This document shows positions 11,964-23,399 of a stretch of DNA of 64,000 bases, piece by piece. The DNA lies in NCBI GenBank assembly GCA_027605045.1, contig JAQFWX010000003.1:744001-808000 (forward strand), written 5' to 3'. A model generated the notes under the pieces. The model searched no databases. It worked only from the letters and a program-made list of their open reading frames with translations, and was not told the origin of the DNA. Source of the DNA: Phallus indusiatus (taxonomy: Eukaryota > Basidiomycota > Agaricomycetes > Phallales > Phallaceae). Made by a program: the position numbers and the translations under genes. Numbering within the stretch: position 1 is the stretch's first letter; every line of letters begins with the position of its first letter.

Positions 11964-12154
11964 GGTAAAGGACAGGAAAGAAGATAAGTGTACAGCTAAG
12001 AAAAATATTACTTGACGATCCGTTCCAAGGCACCCTGGTTGCGTTACTCCGCTGTCACATGTCACGCGTTCACGTGCCATATGTGTCCATGTGGCCGTGA
12101 CAAATTCGTCACGCGTTGGTCATTGCCCAAAACAGTTGCATTGGAAAGTAAGCA
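11964..12154. promoter_or_regulatory. Divergent promoter shared by Pal1 and sphingolipid desaturase genes
   Basis: This 191-bp region separates two divergent start codons. It contains ACGCGT at 12064-12069 and 12111-12116 and an E-box CACGTG at 12071-12076. ACGCGT is the MluI cell-cycle box bound by MBF in ascomycete yeasts; that role is only inferred here. Confidence 0.45.
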
Positions 12155-13839
12155 ATGCCCGTCGACTTTCCGGTATGGACCCGGGAAGATATTGCACGAC
12201 GGATTCTCGACGGAGAGAATCTGCTCATACGCCATGGAAACGTTCTCAAAATACCTGAAAAGTGGCTTTTATCCCATCCCGGCGGCTCACTCGCCATACT
12301 CCACTTCATCGGTCGCGATGCTTCGCAGGAAATGGATGCCTATCACTCAGATAATACCTTGAAACGCATGAATAGATACATTGTGGCACGTGTGCAGCTT
12401 CCTTGGGATCCTCTTTTACCCCCTGTAATGTCTGGTTGGGTCCGCACAAAGATAGGCTGGCAAAAAGACGCTTCCGCAACACAAGTGCTCCTACTAAAAA
12501 ACTCGTCACTTGATCTTCAACCTCCACCGACCACACTTTCCCTGGAGATTCAAGAGCAACATGCTCGAGCCTACCGGGAGCTTCATCGCCGTATAAAAGA
12601 AGCAGGCTTGTACCAGACTCGCTATGTCGCTGGCTATGGTCCAGAAGTCATTCGTTATATATTCCTTTTCGTCTGTTCAGCATATGCATACCACTGTTCT
12701 TGGTTCATCACCAGCGCCGCATTTCTCGGAGCATTTTGGCATCAGCTAACGTTCACTGCCCATGACCTTGGACATAATGGAGTAACCCACAATTGGACTG
12801 TGGATAGACTGCTCGGAATCTTCATAACCGATTTCTTAGGTGGTTTAAGCATTGGATGGTGGGTCGATGTAAGTTCAGAGCAGCTTTTTTCTCTCTTTCT
12901 GACTTGTCGTGAAGAACCATAACATTCATCATCGTAAGCTTTACGGTGTTGGCTAGCGTGGTCGAAGTAATCTAACTTTTCATCAGTTGTTCCTAATCAT
13001 CCCGTTCATGATCCCGATATCCAAGTATATCTCAATTTGACTGTATTTAGTAACATCGCTAAAGACCTTTTTACAGCACATACCATTTTTCGCAATTTCA
13101 CCTGCATTTTTCACCAATCTTTGGTCCACATACTATAAGCGCGTCATGTTCTTCGATTCGTTCGCTGCCGCGTTAATTCCACTACAACATAAATTATTCT
13201 ACATCGTTCTGTCTTTAGCACGATTCAATCTTTATGTCAACTCTTATTCCTTCATCCTTCTTCGAGCTCGTCGAACCTGGGATTGGATGTTAGAAGTTCT
13301 TGCCGTCGCTGGCTACTGGACATGGTACGGACTGCTTCTCTACGGAACGCCAAGTTGGAAGGTCGCCTTGGGATATCTTTTGGTTAGCCACATAGTGTCT
13401 AGTCCCGTACACGTTCAGGTATGCCAGCTCCAGTTTGTTCACGTACTTCTCAATTTCAAATTTGTGGTAAAAGATTGTCCTGTCTCACTTCTCGCGCTCA
13501 ACGGAGGACCTTGGACCAATAGAATCGTTTCCTGCTCGCCAACTTCGTACGACCACCGATGTTATTTGTCCGCCGCATCTTGCCTTCTTACATGGAGGGC
13601 TACACCTCCAAGTTACACATCATCTTTTCCCTAGACTGCCACGACATAATCTCAAGGCGGCGAGTAAACTGGTGAAGGAATATGCACGTGATCAAGGGCT
13701 CGAATATGCTGAATTCGGATTCATAGAAGGTAATAAAGAGGTTCGAGGAGTCTTGCAACAGGTTGCGCACCAAGTCAGCATCATTAAAAAGGTGGCGGAC
13801 GCTAACATTCAAGACAAGCTCACAGCTACAACTACTTAG
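12155..13839 (+). CDS. Delta-8 sphingolipid desaturase with N-terminal cytochrome b5 domain
   Basis: An ER membrane enzyme that inserts the 8-double bond in the long-chain base of fungal glucosylceramides, with electrons from its own cytochrome b5 domain. Exons 12155-12868, 12915-12933, 12987-13024, 13077-13418 and 13474-13839 give 492 residues. The cytochrome b5 heme motif HPGG (LSHPGGSLAI) is near residue 48. The three histidine boxes are HDLGH, HNIHH (made by a 19-nt exon) and a QVTHH box with Gln as the first ligand, typical of front-end desaturases. Hydrophobic segments lie between the boxes. A delta-6-type fatty-acid desaturase is the main alternative, but the overall sequence, including the STEDLGP and HGGLHLQVTHHLFP blocks, is that of fungal delta-8 sphingolipid enzymes. 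Confidence 0.9.
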
Positions 13840-14262
13840 AGATTTTAATATAAACGATTTTAATGAGCCGTTTAATGGAGCATGAAGCATAATATAATCG
13901 GAATGTTTACATCAGAATAGTACTTGATCTGAAAATAATGGACTCTTGAAGAGAGCACAGTCAAGTGTGGAAAGTGTACTTTAAATCTTCCAAGCTCGCG
14001 TTTAGGGACGAAGGCATTTTGTGCACGTGTCCCTTGACGATTGCGAGTGGGTAGAAAAATGCATCAGCATCGTTTGTTTACAACTGAATCGCTGGTGTGC
14101 AAGGGAGCTGACAAGCATAGCATATATTTATGTGCATACTCGGTGATGGCATGATATAACTTGCAATAGGATGAAGTAGCACGGTGCTTGGCTACATGTG
14201 AAAGTCTTAGCGAATACATACAAATGTAGACAATCCCATTAGATAGAAAAATCGTAAACCGG
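13840..14262. other. Convergent 3' intergenic region, desaturase / eL13
   Basis: A 423-bp spacer between convergent genes, AT-rich and without recognisable coding sequence or RNA gene. It presumably contains two 3' UTRs. Confidence 0.5.
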
Positions 14263-15055
14263 TTATTTCTTTTTGTTGGCTTCCTCTTCTTCTTTCTACA
14301 TAGAGAGATAAGCCATGAAAAATCGCCCTGAATGATGGTGCTTACCTTGGCTGCGCGAGCTTTTCTTGCACCCTCGTAGCGTGCGCGAGCGCGTTCAGTG
14401 CGAAGGGTACGGTATGCTTGGAATTCACGTTCTTCGTCAGTAATCTTGCGGGGGGCTTCTGGAACGTAAGGGTTCGTGATAGCCAAAGTTTGACGGGTAG
14501 TAGGAGCATTAAGATCATCTCCCTGCAAGGATGGGGGGTTTGAGCTCAGATGTAGTGGTTTCGAAAGAAAACGTGGTTACGTACTGTTGAATCACCCTTC
14601 TTGGGTTTGGAAGCTTTTTTAGGGAAAACGATTAATCTGCTCTTATACTCCAATAATCTTTCGACGTTGATTTTTTTACCCTCTTCGCTTAAATTTCTCC
14701 GTCTGTGGTCGACCGAAATGCCGATTGTCCTTGCTTGTTTTCTTCCAATACCAGCCTCTTTTAATTCTGCCAAAGTAAAACCGCGACCCTCGCGGACTTT
14801 CATATTATACCGAATGGTGGGACAATGAACAATAGGGCGAAGTGAATCGAGAGGGCGGACGCCTAAGGCAGCAGCCTTGGCTTTTCGCGCATTGCGACGA
14901 CGGAGTTTTCGTCCGGGTTGGTCAAACCAAGTACGAACACGGCGTTGCCAGTCCTTGCGAAAATGGGCGTTGGGGAGGACTGGATATGCATAAATGAACA
15001 AAAAAAATTGCACAGCTCAGTATGAAAGCGACGAACCGTTATTGTGGCTGACCAT
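14263..15055 (-). CDS. RPL13: 60S ribosomal protein eL13
   Basis: A large-subunit ribosomal protein. Exons 15037-15055 (only 19 nt, MVSHNN), 14585-14979, 14346-14522 and 14263-14295 give 207 residues. The text [35 protein letters not shown] is unmistakable eL13. It is followed by [21 protein letters not shown] and [16 protein letters not shown], with a Lys-rich tail EEEEANKKK. The very short first exon followed by an intron is common in fungal ribosomal protein genes. Its upstream region (15056-15802) is shared with the divergent MetE-like gene. Confidence 0.95.
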
Positions 15056-15802
15056 GGTCTTTTAACACGGTCTGAAAGAAAAACAGTCAGCCCAAAATCA
15101 AAACCCAACGGAACGTCATCCAGAAACAAGATTCTGCATCCATTCGATTTTGTGGATCGGAAAAATCCCGTAAATCAGGATCCACAGTATGTTTCGAACG
15201 ACCATCCAAGGCGGCAGAAAATATGTCCAAAAAAGACATTCACTCACCGTTGAAAGTGTCTTGAAGTCGTCGAAAGCTGGAGGGACCGTTGATGTGAGCG
15301 GCTATTGATTTGGACTTCCGCAGCGGAGCATGCCGAGAGAAATTTGGGCAGAAAAATGTCTCCGCCTTTTTTCTCATGGCCGTCGACCAATCACCGAATG
15401 CGTGGCCCACAATAACATGGCGTTCCCTGGCGCTGCCCTGGACTAGCCGGGTAAGACAAACACGCGACGCATCGATTCATCAAGTAACGACCAGCCTGGA
15501 AACATGGAATTGCTCCTCGTCGACGGTTTATTCTCTCTCGCAGAAGAATGTTGTCTCGCTGCTAGCTTCGCATCTAAACAAGTCTACGACATCGAATGTA
15601 TTTCGGGGCTGAGCGGCGACTCGTCCAAGGGCATATAGCAGGCCACGGCTTGCGGACACCCCCTGTGTGAATTTAGGCTAACAACACGGCTTGGTTTTGG
15701 GCTCAATTATTTTCCTTCCTCTACTCCGACACTCCCAGCGCATATACATATATATACTCACCTTGACCACAAGGCTTTCACATCCAGAACCTGAGAACAA
15801 TC
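15056..15802. promoter_or_regulatory. Divergent promoter region, eL13 / MetE-like gene
   Basis: 747 bp between divergent start codons. A TATA-like stretch (CATATACATATATATACT) lies near 15740-15758, about 45-60 nt before the MetE-like start, with a short 5' leader after it. A 100-codon open frame at 15310-15612 has no family resemblance and is not called a gene. Confidence 0.45.
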
Positions 15803-17735
15803 ATGACCGCGACCATTCACCTCTACCCACCTTTCCGCGCTGAGCAGATCGGAAGTCTCAAACGACCTCGTGAACTCCTCGAAGCTAGATCTGCCTTTGA
15901 TCAAGGTACAATCACCAGCGATGAATTGCGCATCATAGAAGATAAGCATATCGCCAATATTGTCGAAATGCAGCGCAAAACAGGTATCAAAGCTGTCACC
16001 GATGGCGAGTTCAGAAGGTTCGTTTCGGATTACAAGTTCCAATTGTTAAATCTCAAAGAACAAAAAGGCATATGTTTTACGATGGTGTGTTTGAAAACCT
16101 TGAAGGCATGAAGTTCGTGAAGCCCGGTAGGTTTATTTCATTATCTCGTAGCATATACATGTATCATCTCACTCCGGCCATCATCAAGTTCCCGAAGAAA
16201 TGTTCATGGTAATTCGCTCACAAACAATAACACCTTCAATGACTTGAATCTTTTGGCATGTAGCCATATGTCCCCGATATAATGGCATTCAAGGAACACG
16301 ACTTCAAAAACGCTGCTACATACCTTTGTGATGTACGCTACTTTCTACCAAAACCGGGAGCGAGAGAAAAATCTTATTGACATCATTCTAGGGAAAGATT
16401 CGTCGCACGAGACCCTTCTACAAAGATCAATTCCTGGGATTGGCCAAATTTTTACCTAAAGAGGCTTGTTCAAATTTCATATCACATGTGAACTACGTCA
16501 GTTTAACATATATTCTTAGGAAGTTAAAAATATTAAATTAACCATGTGCGTTCCTCATTGGTTCCATCTGCGGCACGGTCCCTACGCGTATGTATATCAC
16601 AAAAGGAAACAGAAAGCACGGAACTGATGCAGCATTGAAGATATCCCAAGGATGTTTACAAAAATGACGGTAGGATCCGAATTATCGCGTTTGGAGATCG
16701 AGCAATATTAATAGCTTTCTCAAGAGGAATATTTCGCTGATATTGCTCAGGCATATCGGGAAGAACTAGCTGAACTGTACTCTATCGGATGTCGCAATAT
16801 TCAGGTATACTAGAGCGTTCGATTTTTTTTTCATGACTAACGACAACGGCATAGTTCGATGATCCAATGATATGTTATTTTTGCTCAGAGTCCATGCTTG
16901 ATGGCATGAAGAAAGATGGTGATCAGCTTCGCTTGGTGCTGGTGACAAAATAGCTCATACTGTTTGTTTTAGGTCTTGATTCTGAGGCCATATTTGACCT
17001 TTATGTCAAAACTTATAATGATTGCCTTCGGGATCTTCCCAAAGATTTCAATACCGGAATTCACCTTTGTCGTGGAAATTTCAAAGTAAAAGATTGGTTG
17101 CCTTTCATTATCCTCCTTGATCTAATTTTTTTTCAAAAGGATGGTAGACATTTCGCGGAAGGTGGCTATGACAGGATTGCAATTAAATTGTTCAACGAAT
17201 TAAATGTTAACACATACTATGTAAGTGTTTGTTTGCTCTTCTTTCTGCGTCTGATTGGTTGTTATCATATTTTTCCTGTTTAGCTTGAGTACGATACCGC
17301 AAGAGCCGGTACATTCGAGCCCCTCAAATACCTTCCTCCTCACAAGACTCTCGTTCTCGGTTTAATATCAACCAAGCTTCGATCTGTGAGTTGATTGACT
17401 TAACATGTCCGTTGTAGTCTTTAATGCCAGCTGCCTCATAGCTTGAAGACGTTGAAGAGCTTGAGAAGCGTGTAAACTCCGCCGCCGAAATAATTGCAAA
17501 CGGCCAGGAGAAGCGTACAATCGCAGAAGCGCTGAACCAGTTCGTGCCATGATTTTGTTCATCTCGTTCCGTTCAGTAAATGCTAACTACACATTGACAT
17601 TTTTTTAGGTTGTGTATCAGCCCCCAATGCGGTTTTGCGTCCCACAGTGAAGGTAATCAAGTTACAGAAGAGGACGTAGAACGTAAACTTGCACTCGTTG
17701 TAGAGGCTGCCAAACGAATTTGGAAGGATGCCTGA
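15803..17735 (+). CDS. Cobalamin-independent methionine synthase (MetE) C-domain-like protein
   Basis: It resembles the C-terminal catalytic half of MetE (UROD/MetE barrel) without the N-terminal half. Such stand-alone proteins are common in fungi, and their substrate is usually unknown. The start MTATIHLYPPFRAEQIGSL at 15803 follows a TATA-like element. Many short exons join to give TDGEFRRHMFYDGVFENLEGMKF, WFHLRHGPYAYPKDVYKNDEEYFADIAQAYREEL, NIQFDDPMICYF, GIHLCRGNF, EYDTARAGTFEPLKYLPPHKTLVLGLISTK and CISPQCGFASHSEG, with the stop at 17733-17735. The His-x-Cys of GIHLCRGN and the Cys of SPQCGF match the zinc ligands of MetE. Whether it makes methionine is not shown by the sequence. Confidence 0.85.
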
Positions 17736-17953
17736 ATTCAATTATTGAGAAGACCGAATTTTAATGACTGGAATATACTTGAACTAGCTGAATATATAAA
17801 TGGTCTTGGTCCAAATATGCGACTTTCTAAGTGCTTCGAGTATTTGTTGTGTGCATGTGGCGTGTGATTTTAGTTCGGTTCAAGAAAACAAGTCTTGTTC
17901 TCACTCGCTCATTCAGAACCTTGGCAATTATTTTCAGCAGTTCCGGCATTCCA

Positions 17954-19309
17954 ATGTCTTCTTTTCGAATAGAAAACCTGTTTCGCGTTCAGAATAAGGT
18001 ACGAATAAACACTAGCGAATCCAGAGAAGTGCACGATATATCTCAATGTGTTGTTGACCTTGAACTTGAAAGGTCGTACTCATAACAGGGGGCTCTCGAG
18101 GGATTGGAAAGATGGTATTCTTAAGCTTGTCGTAAATGGATGGGAATTCTAATCTGTTCAGATAGCGACTGGTTTTGTCAGTAATGGGTGCAAGGTTTCG
18201 TAATGTTACATCATTATACGACGGACAGTCCTCGTCTGAAGAAAACGAAGGTATACATCACATCACGAACCAGAGAAGAATGCTTTACGACAGCGGAACA
18301 ACTCTCCAAAATGGGGCCGGGTGAATGCATTGCGTTACCAGCAGATTTGCAAAAGTACGACGAAGTTAAACGACTAGTCTCGGAATTGGAGAGTAAAGAA
18401 AATAGTACACTCTTTTCTCTGCTCAAAATTTGCGTAATTGCTGAAGTATCCCTTATATGAAGTGCTCCATGTGTTAGTCAACAATGCGGGTGCCAACTGG
18501 GGCGAAGACTTTCAAGAGTATCCGGTAAGCTTCGAGAGCACGGAAAACGTTATGAACTTGAGTCCCACAACCGCAAACATCAGGATGCAGCTTTCACAAA
18601 GATATTGACGCTAAATGTTCAAAGAATATTTACTTTGACACAACTATGTTTCCCACTCCTTCGCAATGCTGCAAAGCAAGGAGGAGAAGAAGACGGGGTT
18701 TTCAAAGACCCGGCTAGAATCATAAATGTACGTATGCTAAGTCTTGTCAATTATTGGCGTTTCGATCCACAAAGCTCATAAACTTGAAGATAGGCTCTGT
18801 TGAGGGTAAACGAGTACCGGTGCTGCAAACTTATGCATATTCTGCATCTAAGGTCGGCTTGTTCCCATCGACATCGTTCCCAGGAAATCACATACTTTCT
18901 TTCAGGCCGCAGTTCACCATTTGAGTCGTCATCTTGCAGCTCGTTTGGGAACTGAAGGGATCACAAGTAACACACTGGCATGTGGTACGTGCAACGTGTA
19001 GTTTCTTTGTCCTTGCCAGAAAAACTTAGTTCTTTAACTAGGTCCCTTTGAAAGCAAAAGTAAGATTCCTTCAAAAGATTAATCAGTTAAGTACTTATTT
19101 TCATAAAAGTGATGGCACATACTCTGAAGGTGGCTGGAGACCTCATTACTGCGAGTGTGCCGTTGCGAAGAATTGGTCACCCAGAAGATGTTGCTGGAGC
19201 TGCCTTGTTTCTCGCCAGTCAGGCAGGTTCCTATGTCAATGGCGCGACTATTGCTGTGGATGGAGGATCCTTGGTGACCATGCAGCCCAACCAAGGCGCA
19301 AGGTTATAA
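17954..19309 (+). CDS. Short-chain dehydrogenase/reductase
   Basis: An NAD(P)-dependent Rossmann-fold oxidoreductase of the classical SDR family, closest in feel to gluconate-5-dehydrogenase or 3-oxoacyl-ACP reductase (RhlG/FabG) types. The first exon starts at 17954 (MSSFRIENLFRVQNK) and splices to VVLITGGSRGIGKM, the cofactor loop. Later blocks are VLVNNAGANWGEDF, RIINIGSVEG (catalytic Ser), YAYSASK (catalytic Tyr and Lys), GITSNTLACGPF and the C-terminal GHPEDVAGAALFLASQAGSYVNGATIAVDGG. At least nine introns are needed, several leaving exons under 50 nt, and all frames close correctly. The stop at 19307-19309 is only 45 nt from the convergent gene's stop. The substrate cannot be named from sequence. 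Confidence 0.85.
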
Positions 19310-19354
19310 AAATAAATAGGGATGTATTAGGTATGCTAGATGGAAAATAACAAG

Positions 19355-20218
19355 TCAATTTATTCCTTCATCTGATGGATGATCCCCGACTTGGGATTTC
19401 GAATTGTCGGGCTTGGATGAGGTTTGGCCGGCAGTTAGACTTTTAGTTAAAGCGTTCGCATCGTCGCTTTTTAAGCCCAATTCCTTAACTAGATCCAGAA
19501 GCTCCTGTTCCGACACCTTCACATCCTGCAGACCAAAGGAGGAAAGCTCGTCTCCTATGTTAATTTCTTTCTCGGACTTCTTAGCCTGTTGTGGGCTTTC
19601 TGCGCTAGGAGTCGAGTATTTTTTGCCCATCATTTCTGAAGGAAGATAGACTCCTGGTACGCCTATAGGTACAGCGGGTAATTGAACGGCAGGGTTTGCA
19701 AACTCTTCCACCCAATTCTCATCACGGCGTAAAAATATCTTAAGCTCGCCAAACTCCACAGCTTCTTCACTAAAGGAAATAAAATAATGAGATTATCGAA
19801 GAGACGGAAGTGAAAATCCTGACAATTCAGCAAAAGACTGAGGCACGAAAGGTAGATCAAGCAGAAGATTAGCAGATGAGGCCTAAAGGACTCACCCCAG
19901 GGTATTTCCCGCCAACTAGAATACCCGGAAGCTCTTGTTTTCCTGTACACAACAATTCACTTCAAATACAGTTTACTAAGGCAGAGAAATACCAATGGGT
20001 GCTTTTCTTTTCCACAGTGTTTTGGCTGCTTCGTCTGAGGCCAAGTCATAGGAAGTGAAGGGAATCTTGTAAGCCTGTAGAATGCGTAATATATAATCTG
20101 CACGACGTTATAACAACGATAGTTGATATAGCAAGACACATCTAGTACCTTGTCGCGTTTTCAAGGTAGGCTGAGTAACAATGGTAGTCAAAAACAATTG
20201 AATTGGAGGAGGAGACAT
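19355..20218 (-). CDS. SH3BGR-like / glutaredoxin-fold protein
   Basis: A thioredoxin-fold protein of the SH3-domain-binding glutamic-acid-rich type; members lack a clear redox CxxC and their role is largely unknown. It starts at 20218 (MSPPPIQLFLTTIVTQPTLKTRQ). It continues by splicing to DYILRILQAYKIPFTSYDLASDEAAKTLWKRKAPI, then GKQELPGILVGGKYPG. A 14-nt microexon (19824-19837) then supplies SFAE, followed by EEAVEFGELKIFLR. The microexon restores the YPG-x-FAEFEEAVE block expected for the family. The C-terminal tail is hydrophilic. The gene is divergent from the tyrosine phosphatase, with just 76 bp between start codons. Confidence 0.82.
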
Positions 20219-20294
20219 TGTCGAAGCAGTTCGTGACGAGATTAGAGGAGATTAGATCACTTTTGCGTCACACTTCGCAACTTGATTAGCAGTA
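20219..20294. promoter_or_regulatory. 76-bp divergent promoter, SH3BGR-like / LMW-PTP
   Basis: Only 76 bp separate two divergent ATGs, so both 5' UTRs and the core promoter must fit here or overlap the partner's transcript. No TATA box is obvious. Confidence 0.5.
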
Positions 20295-21038
20295 ATGTCT
20301 AGGTCAGTGCTCATCGTCTGCCTTGGTGAGTTAATTGAGAATTATCAAAAAATAGCTGTTTCATATTTTCGATGGTTAATAGGAAATATTTGTCGATCCC
20401 CAATGGGCGAGGCTGTACTTGCTCACGTAGCTGGACAGCGTGGAATGGACATAGTTGTTGGTCAGTAAAATCCATCCAACTCTCGATTTATTCAAAAATT
20501 TAAGGTAAATCATATAGATAGCGCTGGAACTGCTGGTTACCACGTAGGCGAAGGTACGAATACACTACTAACGCATGCGTGTATTCTAATGTTCATACTT
20601 CTTTTCCAGAGCCGGACGAAAGGTGTTCATGTTTCGCATGGAATAATGAATCTCTCACTGATACATGATTCCTAGAAGTGTCGCCATTTGCAAAAAATAT
20701 AATATTCGTATATCACATGAAGCCCGACAAGTCAAACCCCAGGATTTCAGGACCTTCAACTATATCCTTGCGTCAGATTCAATGAATTTAGCTAACTTAG
20801 AAAGGATAAAACCTACGGACTCAACAGCCGTCGTGAATCTTTGGGGTGCTTATGATGATGGAAAATCAATTGAAGATCCGTATTATGGAGGTGTTGTGAG
20901 TCGAAATACTTTTATTCGAGTATAGCACTCATGGATGAATAGGGCGGGTTTGAAAGAACCTATCAACAATGTCTAAGATATTCCAATGCATTCTTGGACC
21001 AAATAGAAGCGCGATCGCTGCCAGAAGCTTCCCTCTAA
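20295..21038 (+). CDS. Low-molecular-weight protein tyrosine phosphatase
   Basis: A cytosolic cysteine phosphatase. Exon 1 (MSRSVLIVCLG) splices to GNICRSPMGEAVLAHVAGQRG, building the active-site loop C-x5-R (VCLGNICRSP) with its catalytic Cys and Arg. Short exons then give DSAGTAGYHVGEEPDERSVAICKKYNIRISHEARQV and YILASDSMNLANLERI. The general-acid loop is EDPYYGGVGGFERTYQQC, joined through a consensus GTGAGT donor at 20896. The stop is at 21036-21038. The acid Asp and both loop residues are intact, so the enzyme should be active. The ICE2 gene converges from the other side with about 55 nt between stop codons. Confidence 0.9.
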
Positions 21039-21093
21039 GGTTATAGACATCAAATTGCAACCTCAATAAAGTAAATTCAATCTTACGTTTCAC

Positions 21094-22400
21094 TCAATCT
21101 TCCACTTCAAGTCCTCACTGATCTCATCGTCGCCGGGACTGACCATGAGTTCCAATGCCCAGAGTGCAAGAGTAAAGAAAATATTAGCCCATCGCCACCA
21201 TACTTGTGAGTTATGATCAAGAACTAGGTCACGTATAAACCAGCGTCTGAGAAAGCGAATAGGAGGACTTACGCAATAGATGTGAATACACCGTGATAAA
21301 GATGAATTGCTTATAAGTTAGAAGAAAATGGGTCAATCTAGATGTCTAAAAAAACTAATTTAGACATAAATCAAGAAGCTTTTGCCGTATTGACTAACGG
21401 GTCGTTCCTCCCAAGTCGCCTCCACGCCTCCGTCAATATCCCAAGCATTAGACCCAATGCTGGGAAGAATATGCGATGCAAGATGTAATATTATCAAGCG
21501 ATAGAATAGGGAGGCCAGGACAGGCTTTGGCAAAGTGTGAGTTAGAAACGATGCTAATGTTTGTAAATGAGGTAAAATGTTGGACAACAAAGGGGTACTG
21601 GACGAAATCAATTGTTGAGGATTCCAAACTTTGTGAAACAAGAATTACGAACTAGTAAGTCGCTGCAGATGCATCCCAAAGCGTATTCCAGGGGAAAGTC
21701 CCATCAAATCCACATAGCCAGATGTTATAGGAAAGAAACAAAGCTAATCCAGCAGATTCGATGACGTTGGTTCTGCCAAGGGCAAATCCAATGAAGGTTA
21801 AGAAGATAATTGATGCAATACTCGCTCCAAGCAGACTTGCTGCTAGCGGAGAGATCGCAGCAGTGGGAAATGCCTGCAATCCCCATTATAATCTTCCAAG
21901 CCGAAAAGAAGACGCTTACATACCAGGACGATTATAGTTGCGGACGCGACATAGGCCACTGCCGCAAGCACTAAAAGTGAAAATTGCCATTTTTCGCCCC
22001 TCGAAGCCAATTGCCTTGATTTCTGTCCGCAAACTTGTGCCACCAGCAGGGAAGATATACCCTCTAACCCTATGAATACCGGCGTTGAGAATCTCAGAAA
22101 GACTCCCCACCATTCAGCGGCGCTTATGAACCACAGTATTCCCTCGTGAGAGGATGAGAATAAATTGAAACAGAGGAGAAGAAGGAACGGGTGCACAGGA
22201 AGTTGTAGAAATGAAAGAACTTCCGAGCCCCATAACAAAATCATGGTTCCATGGATGAGTGAGTGAAGAGACAGAAGAAATGATAGTAGCAAAAACGCAG
22301 GTTTTGAAATTGTTGACAATGTCAAAGGCAGAAACACCAATATTTGAGAGGCAGTGCTTAGTTTTGCACCATTGAACAATGTCCTGAGGAGAAGATTCAT
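21094..22400 (-). CDS. ICE2: ICE2 family ER membrane protein
   Basis: Ice2 is a polytopic ER protein that in yeast promotes cortical ER inheritance and membrane lipid mobilisation and binds the ER phosphatase complex. It starts at 22400 (MNLLLRTLFNGAKLSTASQILVFLPLTL). It continues with several hydrophobic helices (FLLLSFLLSLHSLIHG, FIGLEGISSLLVAQV, FSLLVLAAVAYVAS, SLLGASIASIIFLTFIGFALGRTNVIESAGLALFLSYNIWLCGF). The C-terminal exon begins near NSQVWWRWANIFFTLALWALELMVSPGDDE and ends at 21094. The GFALxRTNVIE and LxYNxWLCGFD blocks are characteristic. Introns are short and few. The annotation depends on family recall without alignment. Confidence 0.8.
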
Positions 22401-22493
22401 AAGTGGATTTGCTTACGTAAGCTATATTTACGTCATCCAAAATGGCAAAATACATCCGGTAAGTATACTCAAGATCAAGCTTCAACTTGTTTT

Positions 22494-22871
22494 GTGTGTG
22501 GTTTGCCGAAAAGTATGTCACAACTTTCGAAAGAACTCCCCTTACTAACTGAACGATGTTTTGGTTCTACTAAATATAAAGCCACAGCCCCATATGTATC
22601 GGGTGAAAGTGGGCGGTTGAACGGTGCTATCAGGACTTTGCGTGTTTCATTCGGTATCCTAGACTACGTAACGTTCACGACGCCCAATAGCGCAAAGTTA
22701 CCCCTTCCATCTCCCACTTACTTGAAGCTTCACGCGGCAGTCTGTGAAATTGGAGATCTTTCGGGTGCAACAGACTATATAGAACAATTCTATCGAGACT
22801 TGGATGATCTGTTTATGGAGGAAGACGTGGACGAAGACGATACACTCTCGCGAGCTCTTCGACATTTCTAA
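22494..22871 (+). pseudogene. C-terminal fragment of a basidiomycete HNH-nuclease-domain protein
   Basis: A single open frame of 125 codons. Its second half (LPLPSPTYLKLHAAVCEIGDLSGATDYIEQFYRDLDDL, then DDTLSRALRHF) resembles the C-terminal tail of the abundant Agaricomycete proteins that carry an upstream HNH domain. No HNH core (His-Asn-His) is visible in this frame or upstream, where ICE2 begins within 100 bp. I therefore read it as a 5'-truncated relic. It could be a short expressed protein from the divergent promoter. The family match is from memory and moderate. Confidence 0.4.
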
Positions 22872-23399
22872 CAAGAGGGAGGACTTCGCGCGAAGAGGTG
22901 ATCATAGCCGTTTGAACGTCAGTATTGAAATTTGAGGTTGGGTACTGTAAACCTGCGCGATCGTCGCGCGAGGAAGCAGATAAGACGAACGAACAGATGA
23001 CGTCGTGTCCACTGCACACGAGTACCGACCCTTACAGTACTTCGCTCTATGCATGACACTACGGAGTCCTTTCAGTTACATCTGCAGGGTACAATGACCC
23101 CGTCCTTTCTCGGACAGTACACCGTGCCAACGGATAGGATAGTGCTGAGTATATCCCCCCACTTCAAATTCATCGATCTACCTTTGTGCAATGATTTGTA
23201 CGCTTGACTACAGTCATGATAATAAATCAACGGCCCGATGCCCAAGGTATTTCTGCAGCTCCTTCCCTAATATTCTCATCTAGTTCCCCTACTCTCCGGT
23301 TTGACACACTTCGAGGTACCCTCCAACGGCACTCTACATTCTGGACAAAACGTTTGCTGCGAAACACCACCCCATCCTCTATTTTACCAAACTTGAAGG

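Noticed and set aside
15310..15612. 100-codon plus-strand frame between eL13 and the MetE-like gene
   Set aside because: No family resemblance, no intron logic and sits in a divergent promoter.
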